Below the pieces are notes generated by a model. That model ran no database searches and was not told where the DNA came from. It saw nothing but the letters and a program-made list of their open reading frames with translations. From Methanobrevibacter ruminantium (GTDB lineage: Archaea > Methanobacteriota > Methanobacteria > Methanobacteriales > Methanobacteriaceae), in assembly GCF_016294135.1 (NCBI RefSeq), contig NZ_JAEDCO010000003.1:1-64000 (forward strand): a stretch of 64,000 nucleotides of DNA, given 5' to 3'. Both the position numbers and the translations under genes were made by a program. How positions within the stretch are numbered: position 1 is the stretch's first letter; each line of letters opens with the position of its first letter. Of the stretch, positions 17,246 through 26,090 are shown in pieces.

Positions 17246-18493
17246 TTGGATAGTGTAATTGAAGATGTTCGTGTTAGAAAGATTTTAGACAGCAGGGGAA
17301 ATCCTACTGTTGAAGTGGACATAATTACCTGGAACGGATTTGGAAGAGCTGCTGCACCAAGTGGTGCAAGCACTGGTTCTAGAGAAGTCGTTTCTTTCCC
17401 AGAAGGCGGAGTGAGTCAAGTAATCACTGATGTTGAAGATTTAATCTCCTCCGAACTTATTGGTATGGCTGCTGAAGACATCGAGGACATTGATGAAATC
17501 CTTAAGGAAATTGATGGAACCGATAACTTGTCTGCAATTGGTGGAAATACCACTGTAGCTGTTTCAATGGCTGCAGCTAAAGCAGCTGCAATGAGTTACA
17601 ATTTGCCTCTTTACAATTTCTTAGGAGGCAATTTCATTAAGGAAATTCCTTATCCATTAGGAAATATGATGAATGGAGGGGCTCATGCAGGTCCTAATGC
17701 ACCTGACATTCAAGAGTTCCTTGTTGTTCCTGTTGGAGCAAATGACATTACAGAAGCGGTTTTCGCTAATGTTGAAGTTCATAAAAGATTAAAGGAATTA
17801 ATATCCAAAAAAGATCCTAGCTTCACTGGTGGAAAAGGTGATGAAGGAGGATGGATTCCAAACATTACCAATGATCAAGCTTTGGAAATTCAAGCTCAAG
17901 CTTGTGAAGAGGTAGGGGATGAACTCGGTTTTATCATAAAACCTGGTTTGGATATGGCTTCATCTGAATTCTGGAGCGAGGAAGAAGGAAAATATGTCTA
18001 TGGTCAAGACGGTCTTGAAAGAGACAGCGGTGACCAGGTTGATTATGTAAAAGACTTGATTGAAACTTATCATATGTTCTATGTTGAAGATCCTTTTGAT
18101 GAGAAAGATTTTGAAGGATTTACAGAGCTCACTGCAAAAGTAGGCAACAAATGCCGCGTTTGCGGAGATGACTTATTCGTAACAAATAGCGAATTGTTGG
18201 CTAAAGGAATTGAAATGAATGCTGCAAATGCAATCGTAATCAAGCCAAATCAAATAGGTACTTTAACAGATACTTATGCAACTGTAAGATTAGCTAAAGA
18301 GAATGGCGTCATGCCTGTTGTTTCCCACAGATCCGGTGAAACCTGTGATGAAACCATTGCTCACTTGGCAATTGCATTCGGTGCTCCAATGATTAAAACC
18401 GGTGCAATTGGTGGTGAAAGAATAGCTAAATTAAATGAACTTATCAGAATTGAAGAGGAAATGTCCAATCCTAGAATGGCTGGTTTATATTAG
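17246..18493 (+). CDS. eno: Enolase
   Basis: Interconverts 2-phosphoglycerate and PEP, here probably mainly in gluconeogenesis. Seen: ILDSRGNPTVEVDI (about 13-26), APSGASTGSREV, GGNAHAGPNAP-like GGAHAGPNAPDIQEF, KGDEGGWIP, VEDPFDEKD (metal Asp/Glu) and VVSHRSGETCD (catalytic region). 415 residues. The start is TTG, chosen because GAGGTG at 17235-17240 ends 5 nt before it and the protein then begins at the conserved position. Downstream of rpoK as in other Methanobacteriales. Confidence 0.96.
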   Translation: MDSVIEDVRVRKILDSRGNPTVEVDIITWNGFGRAAAPSGASTGSREVVSFPEGGVSQVITDVEDLISSELIGMAAEDIEDIDEILKEIDGTDNLSAIGGNTTVAVSMAAAKAAAMSYNLPLYNFLGGNFIKEIPYPLGNMMNGGAHAGPNAPDIQEFLVVPVGANDITEAVFANVEVHKRLKELISKKDPSFTGGKGDEGGWIPNITNDQALEIQAQACEEVGDELGFIIKPGLDMASSEFWSEEEGKYVYGQDGLERDSGDQVDYVKDLIETYHMFYVEDPFDEKDFEGFTELTAKVGNKCRVCGDDLFVTNSELLAKGIEMNAANAIVIKPNQIGTLTDTYATVRLAKENGVMPVVSHRSGETCDETIAHLAIAFGAPMIKTGAIGGERIAKLNELIRIEEEMSNPRMAGLY

Positions 18494-18619
18494 ATTTCTT
18501 TTCAATTCAGTTAATCAAATTCAGTTTAAATCATGATTATAGTAAATTTTTGAGCGAGATTTACTTTAATAAGTAGTTAAATTTTAACTAATAAAAAATT
18601 AGAAGAAAATGGTGTAAAA

Positions 18620-18811
18620 ATGTCAACTGTTATTATTGATGCAAGCAAATGTGAAAATGCAGATTGTGGTGAATGTGTAGATATGTGTCCTATGGAAATC
18701 TTTTCCTTAGACGGAGACAAAATCGTAACTGATCATGAAGACGAATGTACTTTATGTGAAGTATGTGTCGACATGTGTCCTAACGACTGCATTACTATCA
18801 AAGATGAATAG
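18620..18811 (+). CDS. 2[4Fe-4S] ferredoxin
   Basis: A 63-residue electron carrier. The first motif is CENADCGECVDMCP (residues 11-24, with a 2-residue-longer first spacing than the standard CxxCxxCxxxCP), and the second is CTLCEVCVDMCP (about 44-55). Very acidic, as usual for ferredoxins. Lies between enolase and S2; its redox partner is not evident. Confidence 0.93.
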   Translation: MSTVIIDASKCENADCGECVDMCPMEIFSLDGDKIVTDHEDECTLCEVCVDMCPNDCITIKDE

Positions 18812-18956
18812 ATTTGTTGATTTTAGACAAGAGTTCATTTAGATCCTTGAGGGTTTATTGAATTCTTTTCTTATTTTTTAATTATTTTTTAATAATTAAA
18901 TTAAATTCAATAAAAAATTTCAATAAAAATTATATTTTATATTATATGGTGATAAA

Positions 18957-19553
18957 GTGTCAGATTTATTAATCCCTTTAGAAAAGTATTTGGCTGCTGG
19001 GTTACACATTGGTACCCAACAAAAAACTAGTGACATGGAAAAATACATTTTTCGTGTAAGATCCGATGGTTTATATGTCTTAGACGTTCGTAAAACTGAT
19101 GAAAGAATCAGAGCTGTTGCTAAATTCTTAGCAAAATACGACCCAGATGACATTTTAGTAGTAGCTACCCGTCAATACGGTCAAGCTCCTGTTAAAAAAT
19201 TCGGTGCAATCACTGGATGTAAAACCATTCCTGGTAGATTCATCCCAGGTACCTTAACCAACCCACAATACGCTAAATTCATTGAACCTAAAGTTATTGT
19301 TGTAACTGACCCAAGATCCGACTCTCAAGCAATTTTAGAATCCAAACAAAACGGTATTCCTGTAGTAGGTTTATGCGATTCTGAAAACTTACTTGCTAAC
19401 GTAGATATTTGTGTTCCATCTAACAACAAAGGTAGAAAAGCTATTGCTTTAATCTACTGGTTACTTGCAAGACAAATCTTAAGAGAAAGAGGCATTCTTG
19501 GCGAAGACGAAGATTTAGACATTGAATCTTCTGACTTTGAATTAAAGTTCTAA
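18957..19553 (+). CDS. rpsB: 30S ribosomal protein S2
   Basis: Archaeal uS2 of 198 residues. YLAAGLHIGTQQKTSDMEKYIFRVRSDGLYVLDVRKTDER (about 10-49), FIPGTLTNPQ and VVTDPRSDSQAILES are family blocks. GTG start, supported by GGTGA at 18948-18952 with 4-nt spacing. Confidence 0.96.
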   Translation: MSDLLIPLEKYLAAGLHIGTQQKTSDMEKYIFRVRSDGLYVLDVRKTDERIRAVAKFLAKYDPDDILVVATRQYGQAPVKKFGAITGCKTIPGRFIPGTLTNPQYAKFIEPKVIVVTDPRSDSQAILESKQNGIPVVGLCDSENLLANVDICVPSNNKGRKAIALIYWLLARQILRERGILGEDEDLDIESSDFELKF

Positions 19554-19565
19554 ACAAGCTTTTCT

Positions 19566-19578
19566 GGGCCTTCGGCCC
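19566..19578 (+). terminator. GC-rich hairpin after rpsB
   Basis: GGGCC-TTC-GGCCC is a perfect 5-bp GC stem with a 3-nt loop just 12 nt after the S2 stop, in an otherwise very AT-rich sequence; flanking TTT/AAA can extend it. It is most likely a transcript-end structure, although no U-tract follows immediately. Confidence 0.5.
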
Positions 19579-19824
19579 GAAAACCTTGACCAAAATTCTT
19601 TCCACTTGTTGGGAGGAATTTTCTTTAATTATTTTTACTTTTAACTTTTTTAAAACTTTTAAATTCTATTTTTATCTATTTTTATCTTATTATCCTATTT
19701 TTATAATTTAATTTATACTCTAACTATTTTTAAAAAAATAAATAAATTTTTTATATTAAGTAAATTAAATTATTAATTAATTCTTAAACTTTATATTGAA
19801 AATAATTTAAAAATGGGTGAAAAT

Positions 19825-20673
19825 ATGATTAGAGAACCTGCAGTTGCTGGTGCATTTTATGAAAGTAATGTAAAATACTTAAGAGAATCAATTGAGGACT
19901 GTTTTAAACATAGGTTAGGGCCTGGTGAAGTGCCTAAGCTATCAAGGATAAAAAATGAAAAACAGGTTAATGCAATTATGGTTCCACATGCAGGATATGT
20001 CTACTCTGGCCCTACTGCCGCTCATGCTTATTCTAAATTAGTTCAGGACGGTTATCCAGAAACCTTTGTAATACTTTGTCCTAATCATACTGGCTATGGG
20101 GCAGATGTTTCAGTGTACAATGAGGGATCATGGGTAGTTCCGAATGGAGTCTGTGATGTGGACAATGAACTTGCAGATGAAATTATAAAAAACTCTAATT
20201 TCGCTAAGGCTGATTTTAATGCACACTTAAAGGAACACAGCTGTGAAGTTCAGCTTCCATTCTTAAAGTACTTTGACAGCAACTTCAAGATAGTTCCAAT
20301 CTGCATGATGGATCAATCTGTTGAAACATCTAAAGATTTGGCAAATTCCATCTATGAATCTAGCCAAAACTTAGGAAGAAAAATCACTTTGATTGATAGT
20401 TCTGATTTATCTCATTTTAAGTCTCAGGAAAAGACCATCGAACATGACAACCTTGTGTTTAATGAAGTGTTCAATGCAAATACTGAAGGGCTTTATCATG
20501 TTGTAAAAAATGAACAAATTAGTATATGCGGATACGGTCCAACTATGGTAAGTATGGAATTTTCTAAAAAATTAGGCCAAAAGAACTTTGAACTTTTACA
20601 GCATTCAACAAGTGGTGACATAACTTTGGATTATGCATCTGTAGTTGGATATGGTTCTGGTGTATGGTATTGA
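19825..20673 (+). CDS. MEMO1 family protein
   Basis: A 282-residue cytosolic protein. REPAVAGAFYESNVKYLRESI at the start, VPHAGYVYSGPTAAHAY (about 53-69), CPNHTGYG, KEHSCEVQLPFLKY and DSSDLSHF are the MEMO family blocks; the His residues correspond to the metal-site region of dioxygenase-like folds. Function in archaea is unknown. The ATG at 19825 has GGGTGA just before it; an earlier in-frame ATG at 19813 has no such sequence. In many methanogens this gene lies between rpsB and mevalonate kinase, as here. Confidence 0.92.
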   Translation: MIREPAVAGAFYESNVKYLRESIEDCFKHRLGPGEVPKLSRIKNEKQVNAIMVPHAGYVYSGPTAAHAYSKLVQDGYPETFVILCPNHTGYGADVSVYNEGSWVVPNGVCDVDNELADEIIKNSNFAKADFNAHLKEHSCEVQLPFLKYFDSNFKIVPICMMDQSVETSKDLANSIYESSQNLGRKITLIDSSDLSHFKSQEKTIEHDNLVFNEVFNANTEGLYHVVKNEQISICGYGPTMVSMEFSKKLGQKNFELLQHSTSGDITLDYASVVGYGSGVWY

Positions 20674-20725
20674 TTAAACATTGCTGGTCATTATATACTC
20701 AAATTAATTATAATAAGGTGATATC

Positions 20726-21115
20726 ATGGTAAATTGTATGATGATACATGAAATGATTAGGGTCTTTGACCTTGAACGTTCATTGAAGTTTTATGATGAA
20801 GCATTGGGAATGAAAGAGAACAGGAGAGTGGATAAGCCTGAAGGTAAATTTACATTGGTCTATTTGACAGATGGCCAATCACATTTTGAATTGGAACTCA
20901 CTTATAATTATGACCCTGAAGTTCCTTATGAAATAGGTTCTGGATATGGACATCTTGCAGTTCTTGTTGAGGACATTGAAGCAGTTAGGCAAGAACATAT
21001 CAATGCAGGATATGAAGTGGGTCCTTTAAAAAGCTTATATGATGACGGAAGTGAAAAATACTATTTCTTGACAGATCCCGACGGATATAAAATAGAAGTT
21101 ATGGAAAGGGCTTAA
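20726..21115 (+). CDS. Glyoxalase/VOC family protein (lactoylglutathione lyase-like)
   Basis: A 129-residue metal-dependent VOC fold. MIHEMIRVFDLERSLKFYDEALGM at the start is the typical first beta-alpha-beta-beta-beta motif; HFELELTYNYD, GYGHLAVLVEDIE and DPDGYKIEVME supply the usual His/Glu ligands. Probably acts in methylglyoxal detoxification, but the true thiol cofactor is unknown in this organism. AAGGTGATATC precedes the ATG. Confidence 0.88.
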   Translation: MVNCMMIHEMIRVFDLERSLKFYDEALGMKENRRVDKPEGKFTLVYLTDGQSHFELELTYNYDPEVPYEIGSGYGHLAVLVEDIEAVRQEHINAGYEVGPLKSLYDDGSEKYYFLTDPDGYKIEVMERA

Positions 21116-21129
21116 AAAAGCATTTTTTT
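21110..21129 (+). terminator. Hairpin-plus-T7 terminator overlapping the stop of the glyoxalase gene
   Basis: GCTT (21110-21113) and AAGC (21118-21121) form a short stem that includes the TAA stop, followed by T7. Consistent with an archaeal U-tract terminator. Confidence 0.5.
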
Positions 21130-21161
21130 ATTTTTTTTTATTTATTTAGTTATTTATTTTT

Positions 21162-21491
21162 ATGAGGTTGCTTATGTCATCAAGTAATGAATATTTAGAA
21201 TCCATATTGGAGCAACTTTCTGATTTGGATGAAATATCCTATCGGGCAATGATGGGTGAATACATTATTTACTATCGGGGTAAGATTATTGGTGGAATCT
21301 ACGATGGTCGTTTTCTTATAAAACCTGTAAAATCAGCTATGGCTATGATGCCTGAAGCAAATATGGAATTTCCTTATGAAGGTGCAAAGGAAATGTTGCT
21401 TGTGGATGATGTGGATGACAGAGAATTCTTAAAAGAGCTATTGGAAGCGATGTATGAAGAGCTTCCAGCCCCTAGGAAAAAGCGTAAATGA
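21162..21491 (+). CDS. TfoX/Sxy N-terminal domain protein
   Basis: A 109-residue protein. YLESILEQLSDLDEISYRAMMGEYIIYYRGKIIGGIYDGRFLIKP matches the TfoX N-terminal domain, which in bacteria is linked to competence control but is widespread as a stand-alone domain of unknown role. The tail is basic (PAPRKKRK). The true start could be the ATG at 21174 (MSSSN...), which follows GAGGTTGC. Confidence 0.8.
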   Translation: MRLLMSSSNEYLESILEQLSDLDEISYRAMMGEYIIYYRGKIIGGIYDGRFLIKPVKSAMAMMPEANMEFPYEGAKEMLLVDDVDDREFLKELLEAMYEELPAPRKKRK

Positions 21492-21498
21492 ATCTTTT

Positions 21499-22140
21499 TT
21501 ACATTCCAATGATTAATCCAACCATGTTTTCAGCACCTATGGTCATGGATAGCAGTGTCATTACTGCAGCTATTGCAAAAATAACAAACCAAATCAAGAC
21601 ATTCCACTTCATAACTTTAGTTCCATCCAAAGTTGCAAAAGGCAATAGGTTAAATGCTGCTAAATAGCTGTTTACTGAATAACCTACAGCACAAGTTAGA
21701 TATATTAAATGAATTATTTGGGAATGTAATGAAAACGGATATATGAATGCTGCAATGGCTATGAATATCAATGCAAGTCCCATATTGGTCATTGGTCCTG
21801 CAACAGCAATTCTGCCGTTAATCTCATCGCTCATTTGATCTGCATAAGTGTTTACTGCACTGGGTGCTGCAAATACAAACCCAAGAAATGCTGCAACGAA
21901 TGCGATTACCAATCCTAAAGACCATAACTTGAATTCTGCCCAGTAACCGTATTTCATTGAAACGAACTTATGCCCAATCTCATGCAACAGGAATCCTGCA
22001 CCAACACCAATCATGACTATTGGCAAGATTTAAGCGATACCAAAAAGATTCAATCCAACATTGGATATTGCAAAACAGATTGAAAGCACTGCAAATGCAA
22101 TCAGCAAGTCCCTTATCTCATTTTTTGTAAATTCATACAT
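21499..22140 (-). pseudogene. M50-type membrane metalloprotease, interrupted by an in-frame TAA
   Basis: Site-2-protease-like membrane peptidase. The complete frame starts with ATG at 22140 (MYEFTKNEIRDLL), encodes one hydrophobic segment and then meets TAA at 22030-22032 (codon 37). It continues in the same frame without another interruption to 21499. The downstream part has the zinc motif HEIGH (in FLLHEIGHKFVSMKYG), several membrane segments and the second conserved motif NLLPFATLDG. One base change would restore a gene of about 213 residues. Either a young pseudogene or a sequence error; internal initiation at a TTG (22026) would lose the first membrane helix. Confidence 0.75.
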
Positions 22141-22176
22141 ATTCTTAAATCTCTGATTTTAAATATAAAGTTTCTT

Positions 22177-22341
22177 CTATTGCATTGTTTTTCTTATCTT
22201 CATTTTTCTTAGCCAATTTTCACAGCTGTCATCCTGCTTAATCAGCTTTTCATGATATCTGCAAAAGAATTGGGTGCATAAATCTGTATCAAACTCCAAA
22301 TATTTGCAATTGTAACATTCTTTTTCAACATTATTCTCCAT
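22177..22341 (-). CDS. Small Cys-rich protein, probable metal binder
   Basis: A 54-residue frame starting MENNVEKECYNCKYLEFDTD. It has CYNC, two further Cys (LCTQFFCRYH) and a later DSCENW, a spacing that suggests a structural zinc or iron-sulfur site. It lies directly upstream of the M50 protease gene on the same strand. Short, with no clear ribosome-binding sequence, but the ordered cysteines argue against chance. Confidence 0.55.
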   Translation of the reverse strand: MENNVEKECYNCKYLEFDTDLCTQFFCRYHEKLIKQDDSCENWLRKMKIRKTMQ

Positions 22342-22492
22342 ATCTATAGTATACTTTTTATACTATTTAAGATAAATTTATAAATATATTAAATTTTATA
22401 CAATTTTATACAATTGAAAAGAATTTCAAAATCAAATATTGGATTTTAGAATAGTGAATTTAACTTTAAAAATAAATTAGGGAGAATTGAAG

Positions 22493-23476
22493 ATGAGACA
22501 TATATCAGTAGCTTCTGCACCGGGAAAGACAATCCTTTTCGGTGAGCATTCAGTAGTGTATGATGAACCGGCTATTGCAGGTGCAGTCAATAAAAGGGCT
22601 ACAGTAAGCATTCGCAGATCAAATAACAATTACTCCACATTAAAGTCCAATGATTTAGGTTTTGAAGTAAAGATGGATACCCGTAGAGGAACTTATACAT
22701 TAGTTAGAGGAAAACCAGGAATCATACGCTATATCTTAAATGCTATGGGAAAGTTCCATGATCACAGTAACATTGACATGAGCTTGTCCCTTAATTTGCC
22801 TATAGGTTCAGGTTTAGGTTCTTCTGCTGCTGTAACTGTCGCTACAATCGCTGCATTGCATCATTTTCATGGAGTTGAATTCAATAAGGAAACCCTTGCA
22901 CATGAAGCTCATGGAGTGGAAGAGGAAGTTCAAGGGATTGCCAGCCCATTGGATACTTTGATTAGTACATATGGTGGATTAATCTACTTGTCTCGTGAGA
23001 AGAGGATTGTCCGTTTTGACAGTCATTTGGATGCTCCATTTGTTGTGGGATTCACAAATAAATATGGGAACACTGCTAAAATGGTTAAGAACGTAAAGAC
23101 ATTAAAGGAAACCTATCCTGAATTGGTCAATCCAATAATCTCTACAATGGGTAAAATTGCTAATGAGGCAAGAGTTGCAATCATAAAGAATGATGTTGAA
23201 AGGATTGCTGAATTGATGAACTTGAATCAGGGATTGCTTGACTCCTTAGGTGTAAACACTTATGAATTGTCTAGAATGATTTATACCGCTCGTGACAATG
23301 GAGCGTTAGCATCCAAAATCACCGGTTCTGGTGGTGGTGGAAGCATAATCTCATTATGTAGTGAAGAGACAATAGATAAAGTTGCAGAAGCAATCAATAT
23401 TGAGGATAAAACAATTAAAGTCAAGTTCTCAAAGGATGGTGTTTTAGTAAATAGGAGAACCCCTCCTTTGCCTTAA
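22493..23476 (+). CDS. mvk: Mevalonate kinase
   Basis: Phosphorylates mevalonate with ATP in the archaeal isoprenoid (lipid) pathway. GHMP-kinase motifs: SAPGKTILFGEHSVVYDEPAIA (about 9-30), PIGSGLGSSAAVTVAT (ATP loop, near 106) and KITGSGGGGSIISL near 279. About 327 residues. The ATG at 22493 is preferred because GGGAG at 22480-22484 lies 8 nt upstream; a TTG two codons earlier is too close. First gene of the mvk-ipk-idi2-rnj-idsA cluster. Confidence 0.95.
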   Translation: MRHISVASAPGKTILFGEHSVVYDEPAIAGAVNKRATVSIRRSNNNYSTLKSNDLGFEVKMDTRRGTYTLVRGKPGIIRYILNAMGKFHDHSNIDMSLSLNLPIGSGLGSSAAVTVATIAALHHFHGVEFNKETLAHEAHGVEEEVQGIASPLDTLISTYGGLIYLSREKRIVRFDSHLDAPFVVGFTNKYGNTAKMVKNVKTLKETYPELVNPIISTMGKIANEARVAIIKNDVERIAELMNLNQGLLDSLGVNTYELSRMIYTARDNGALASKITGSGGGGSIISLCSEETIDKVAEAINIEDKTIKVKFSKDGVLVNRRTPPLP

Positions 23477-23583
23477 GTTTTATCATTATTTGATTGTTTA
23501 TGGTTTGATTGACTATGATTTATTTACAATTGATTATTATTTAATTATTTTTTTAACTTTTTCTAATTTTATAGTGTGATTTT

Positions 23584-24399
23584 ATGATTATTTTAAAGAT
23601 TGGCGGAAGCATATTAACTGAAAAGGATTTGGCAGAACCTAAAGTCGATTATGAAAACTTAAATCGTATTGCAGATGAAATCAGAGAGTCATTATATGCT
23701 GAGGAAATCAGCAATGACTTGATAGATGGTCTTGTAATCGTTCATGGTGCAGGCTCATTCGGTCATCCTCCTGCTAAAAAGTATCAAATAGGCCAGCCTT
23801 TTGAAATGAAGGATTACCTTGAAAAGAAAATAGGATTTGCTGAAGTTCAAAATGAGGTCAAGAAATTGAATTCAATCATCTGTGAGTCCTTGATTGAACA
23901 TGGTATTCCAGTTATTGCAATACCTCCATCTTCATTTATAACTTCACACAATAAGAGAATCTATGACTTTGACTTGAACTTGATAAAGACATATCTTAGG
24001 GAAGGTTTTGTGCCTGTTCTCTTTGGAGATGTCGTTATTGATGATGAAGTGAAGATCGCGGTTATCTCTGGAGATCAAGTCCTCCAATACATTGCTAAAT
24101 TCTTGAAATCTGATAGGATTGTCCTTGGAACTGATGTTGCAGGAGTTTATACCAAAAACCCTAAAACACATGACGATGCAGTTCATATTGATGAAGTGAA
24201 CTCCATTGAAGACATTAAGTTCTTGGAATCCACCACCAACGTTGATGTTACCGGCGGTATGGTAGGTAAGGTAAAAGAGCTTTTAGACTTGGCTGATTAT
24301 GGAATAAGCTCTGAAATCATCAATGCAAATGAGGAAGGGGCAATTGCAAAGGCATTGCAGGGCATGAAAGTGAATGGAACTAAAATCTGCAGAAAATAA
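23584..24399 (+). CDS. ipk: Isopentenyl phosphate kinase
   Basis: Makes IPP from isopentenyl phosphate in the archaeal mevalonate pathway. An amino-acid-kinase fold of 271 residues: MIILKIGGSILTEKD (phosphate-binding Lys/Gly), VHGAGSFGHPPAKKY (contains the His that marks IPK in this family), GTDVAGVYTKNPKTH and DVTGGMVGKVKELL. Follows mevalonate kinase by about 107 bp, in line with their consecutive roles. Confidence 0.94.
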   Translation: MIILKIGGSILTEKDLAEPKVDYENLNRIADEIRESLYAEEISNDLIDGLVIVHGAGSFGHPPAKKYQIGQPFEMKDYLEKKIGFAEVQNEVKKLNSIICESLIEHGIPVIAIPPSSFITSHNKRIYDFDLNLIKTYLREGFVPVLFGDVVIDDEVKIAVISGDQVLQYIAKFLKSDRIVLGTDVAGVYTKNPKTHDDAVHIDEVNSIEDIKFLESTTNVDVTGGMVGKVKELLDLADYGISSEIINANEEGAIAKALQGMKVNGTKICRK

Positions 24400-24892
24400 T
24401 TTTAGTTCTTTATTGCTCTTTTTCACCATTATTTTTTCTTTTTTAGTATTATTTAAGTTTTTTTAAACAATTTTTTCTTAAAATACTCTATTTTTACCCA
24501 ATATTTAAATATAATGAAAATAAAAAATTATAAATAGTTAAAATATATGCAATTTTCATATATTTTGAATTTAAAAAATTAGAATTAATTTAAGTCGGAT
24601 TTTAATGTTTTTAAATTCATTCGGGACCTAATTAAACACGTAAGAATATTTTATTTAATTTAACTTTTATTTATAAGGGCTTTTTTAAATTTAATTTTTC
24701 TATTTATAATAATTTTATATTGATTAGTTTATTTTAGATATTTAAACTACTTTTAAAGGTTTACTATTTAAAAAATAGTTGATTATCTAGAGTTTATAAG
24801 ATTGCTTTTTTTAGGTTCTAATGATTTAATACGGCTTAATATTAATTTAAACAGATTATACTTACATTTTATTAATAATTAAAGAGGAAACA
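24400..24892. other. 493-bp AT-rich intergenic region between ipk and idi2
   Basis: No gene or clear repeat. T-tracts at 24410-24480 probably end the ipk transcript. Several TATA-like stretches could serve idi2, but none is distinctive. Confidence 0.35.
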
Positions 24893-25942
24893 ATGATTTC
24901 AGATAGAAAATTAGAACATCTATTGATTTGTAAGAATTATGATGTTAATTATAAGGATAAGACTACAGGCTTTGAGGATATTGAATTGATCCATAGAGCA
25001 TTGCCTGAAGTTCATAAAGAGGAAATTGATATTTCAACAGAGGTTTTCGGCAAGAAATTGGAATCCCCTTTATTCATTACAGCAATCACTGGAGGACATC
25101 CTGCTGCTAAGGACATCAATAAGGAATTGGCTACTGTTGCAGAAGATAAGCAAATAGGTTTAGGTTTAGGTAGTCAAAGGGCAGCTATTGTCCATCCTGA
25201 ATTAAAAGACACTTATGATGTTGTAAGGGAAAATGCTCCATCCGCACTTGTTTTAGGAAATATTGGGGCGCCTCAATCTGATTTAGCAGAAAAAGCTGTT
25301 GAGATATTGGACAGTGATATTTTAGCAATCCATTTAAACCCATTGCAAGAGGCAATTCAACCTGAAGGGGATGTTGATGCAAGAGGATACATAGATTCAA
25401 TAGCTGAAATTTGCAAATCCGTTAAAGTTCCTGTCATGGCAAAGGAAACAGGTACCGGAATAAGTGCTGAAGATGCAAAGACTCTTGAAAAGGCAGGAGT
25501 AAGCTTTATTGATATAGAAGGTGCTGGCGGAACCAGCTGGGCTGCTGTTGAAACCTATCGTGCAGATGACCGTTATATGGGAGAATTGTTCTGGGAGTGG
25601 GGAATCCCTACTGCTGTAAGCACTGCAGAAGTAGTGAATTCTGTTGATGTTCCAGTTGTCTCTTCTGGTGGTATCAGATCAGGTCTTGATGCTGCAAAAG
25701 CTATTGCACTTGGTGCAGATGCTGTTGGTATGGCACTTCCTGCACTTAAAGGAGCTTATGAAGGACAAGAGGCTTTAGTTCAAATGGTTGAAAGGTTCAA
25801 TGAATCCTTAAGAATAGCTATGTTTTTAGTTGGGGCTTCAAATATCGAGGAGCTTAAGAATTCAAATCTCATCATTAAAGGTGAGACTAAAAACTGGTTA
25901 GAAGCAAGAGGCTTTGATACTAATGATTATGCAAGAAGGTAA
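24893..25942 (+). CDS. fni: Type 2 isopentenyl-diphosphate isomerase
   Basis: FMN- and NAD(P)H-dependent IPP/DMAPP isomerase. A 349-residue TIM barrel: SPLFITAITGGHPAAKDIN (about 54-72), LGLGSQRAAIV, NIGAPQ, LNPLQEAIQPEGD (Gln/Glu acid-base region), GAGGTSWA, and GGIRSGLDAAKAIALGADAVG (phosphate-binding). GAGG-type ribosome-binding sequence (AAAGAGGAAAC) precedes the ATG. Confidence 0.95.
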   Translation: MISDRKLEHLLICKNYDVNYKDKTTGFEDIELIHRALPEVHKEEIDISTEVFGKKLESPLFITAITGGHPAAKDINKELATVAEDKQIGLGLGSQRAAIVHPELKDTYDVVRENAPSALVLGNIGAPQSDLAEKAVEILDSDILAIHLNPLQEAIQPEGDVDARGYIDSIAEICKSVKVPVMAKETGTGISAEDAKTLEKAGVSFIDIEGAGGTSWAAVETYRADDRYMGELFWEWGIPTAVSTAEVVNSVDVPVVSSGGIRSGLDAAKAIALGADAVGMALPALKGAYEGQEALVQMVERFNESLRIAMFLVGASNIEELKNSNLIIKGETKNWLEARGFDTNDYARR

Positions 25943-25957
25943 TTTTATTTTTTAATT

Positions 25958-25980
25958 TAAGAGTATTTACTCTTATTTTT
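25958..25980 (+). terminator. Hairpin plus U-tract after idi2
   Basis: TAAGAGT (25958-25964) pairs with ACTCTTA (25969-25975) over a 4-nt loop and is followed by T5. Resembles an intrinsic terminator. Confidence 0.55.
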
Positions 25981-26090
25981 AATTTATATGATTATTTTAT
26001 ACTCGATGAATTTTTATAAACTTAATTTACTTAATCATACTAATTATTTTACGGAAAAAACCACGGAAAAAAACAAAAAGGAGGCAATAA

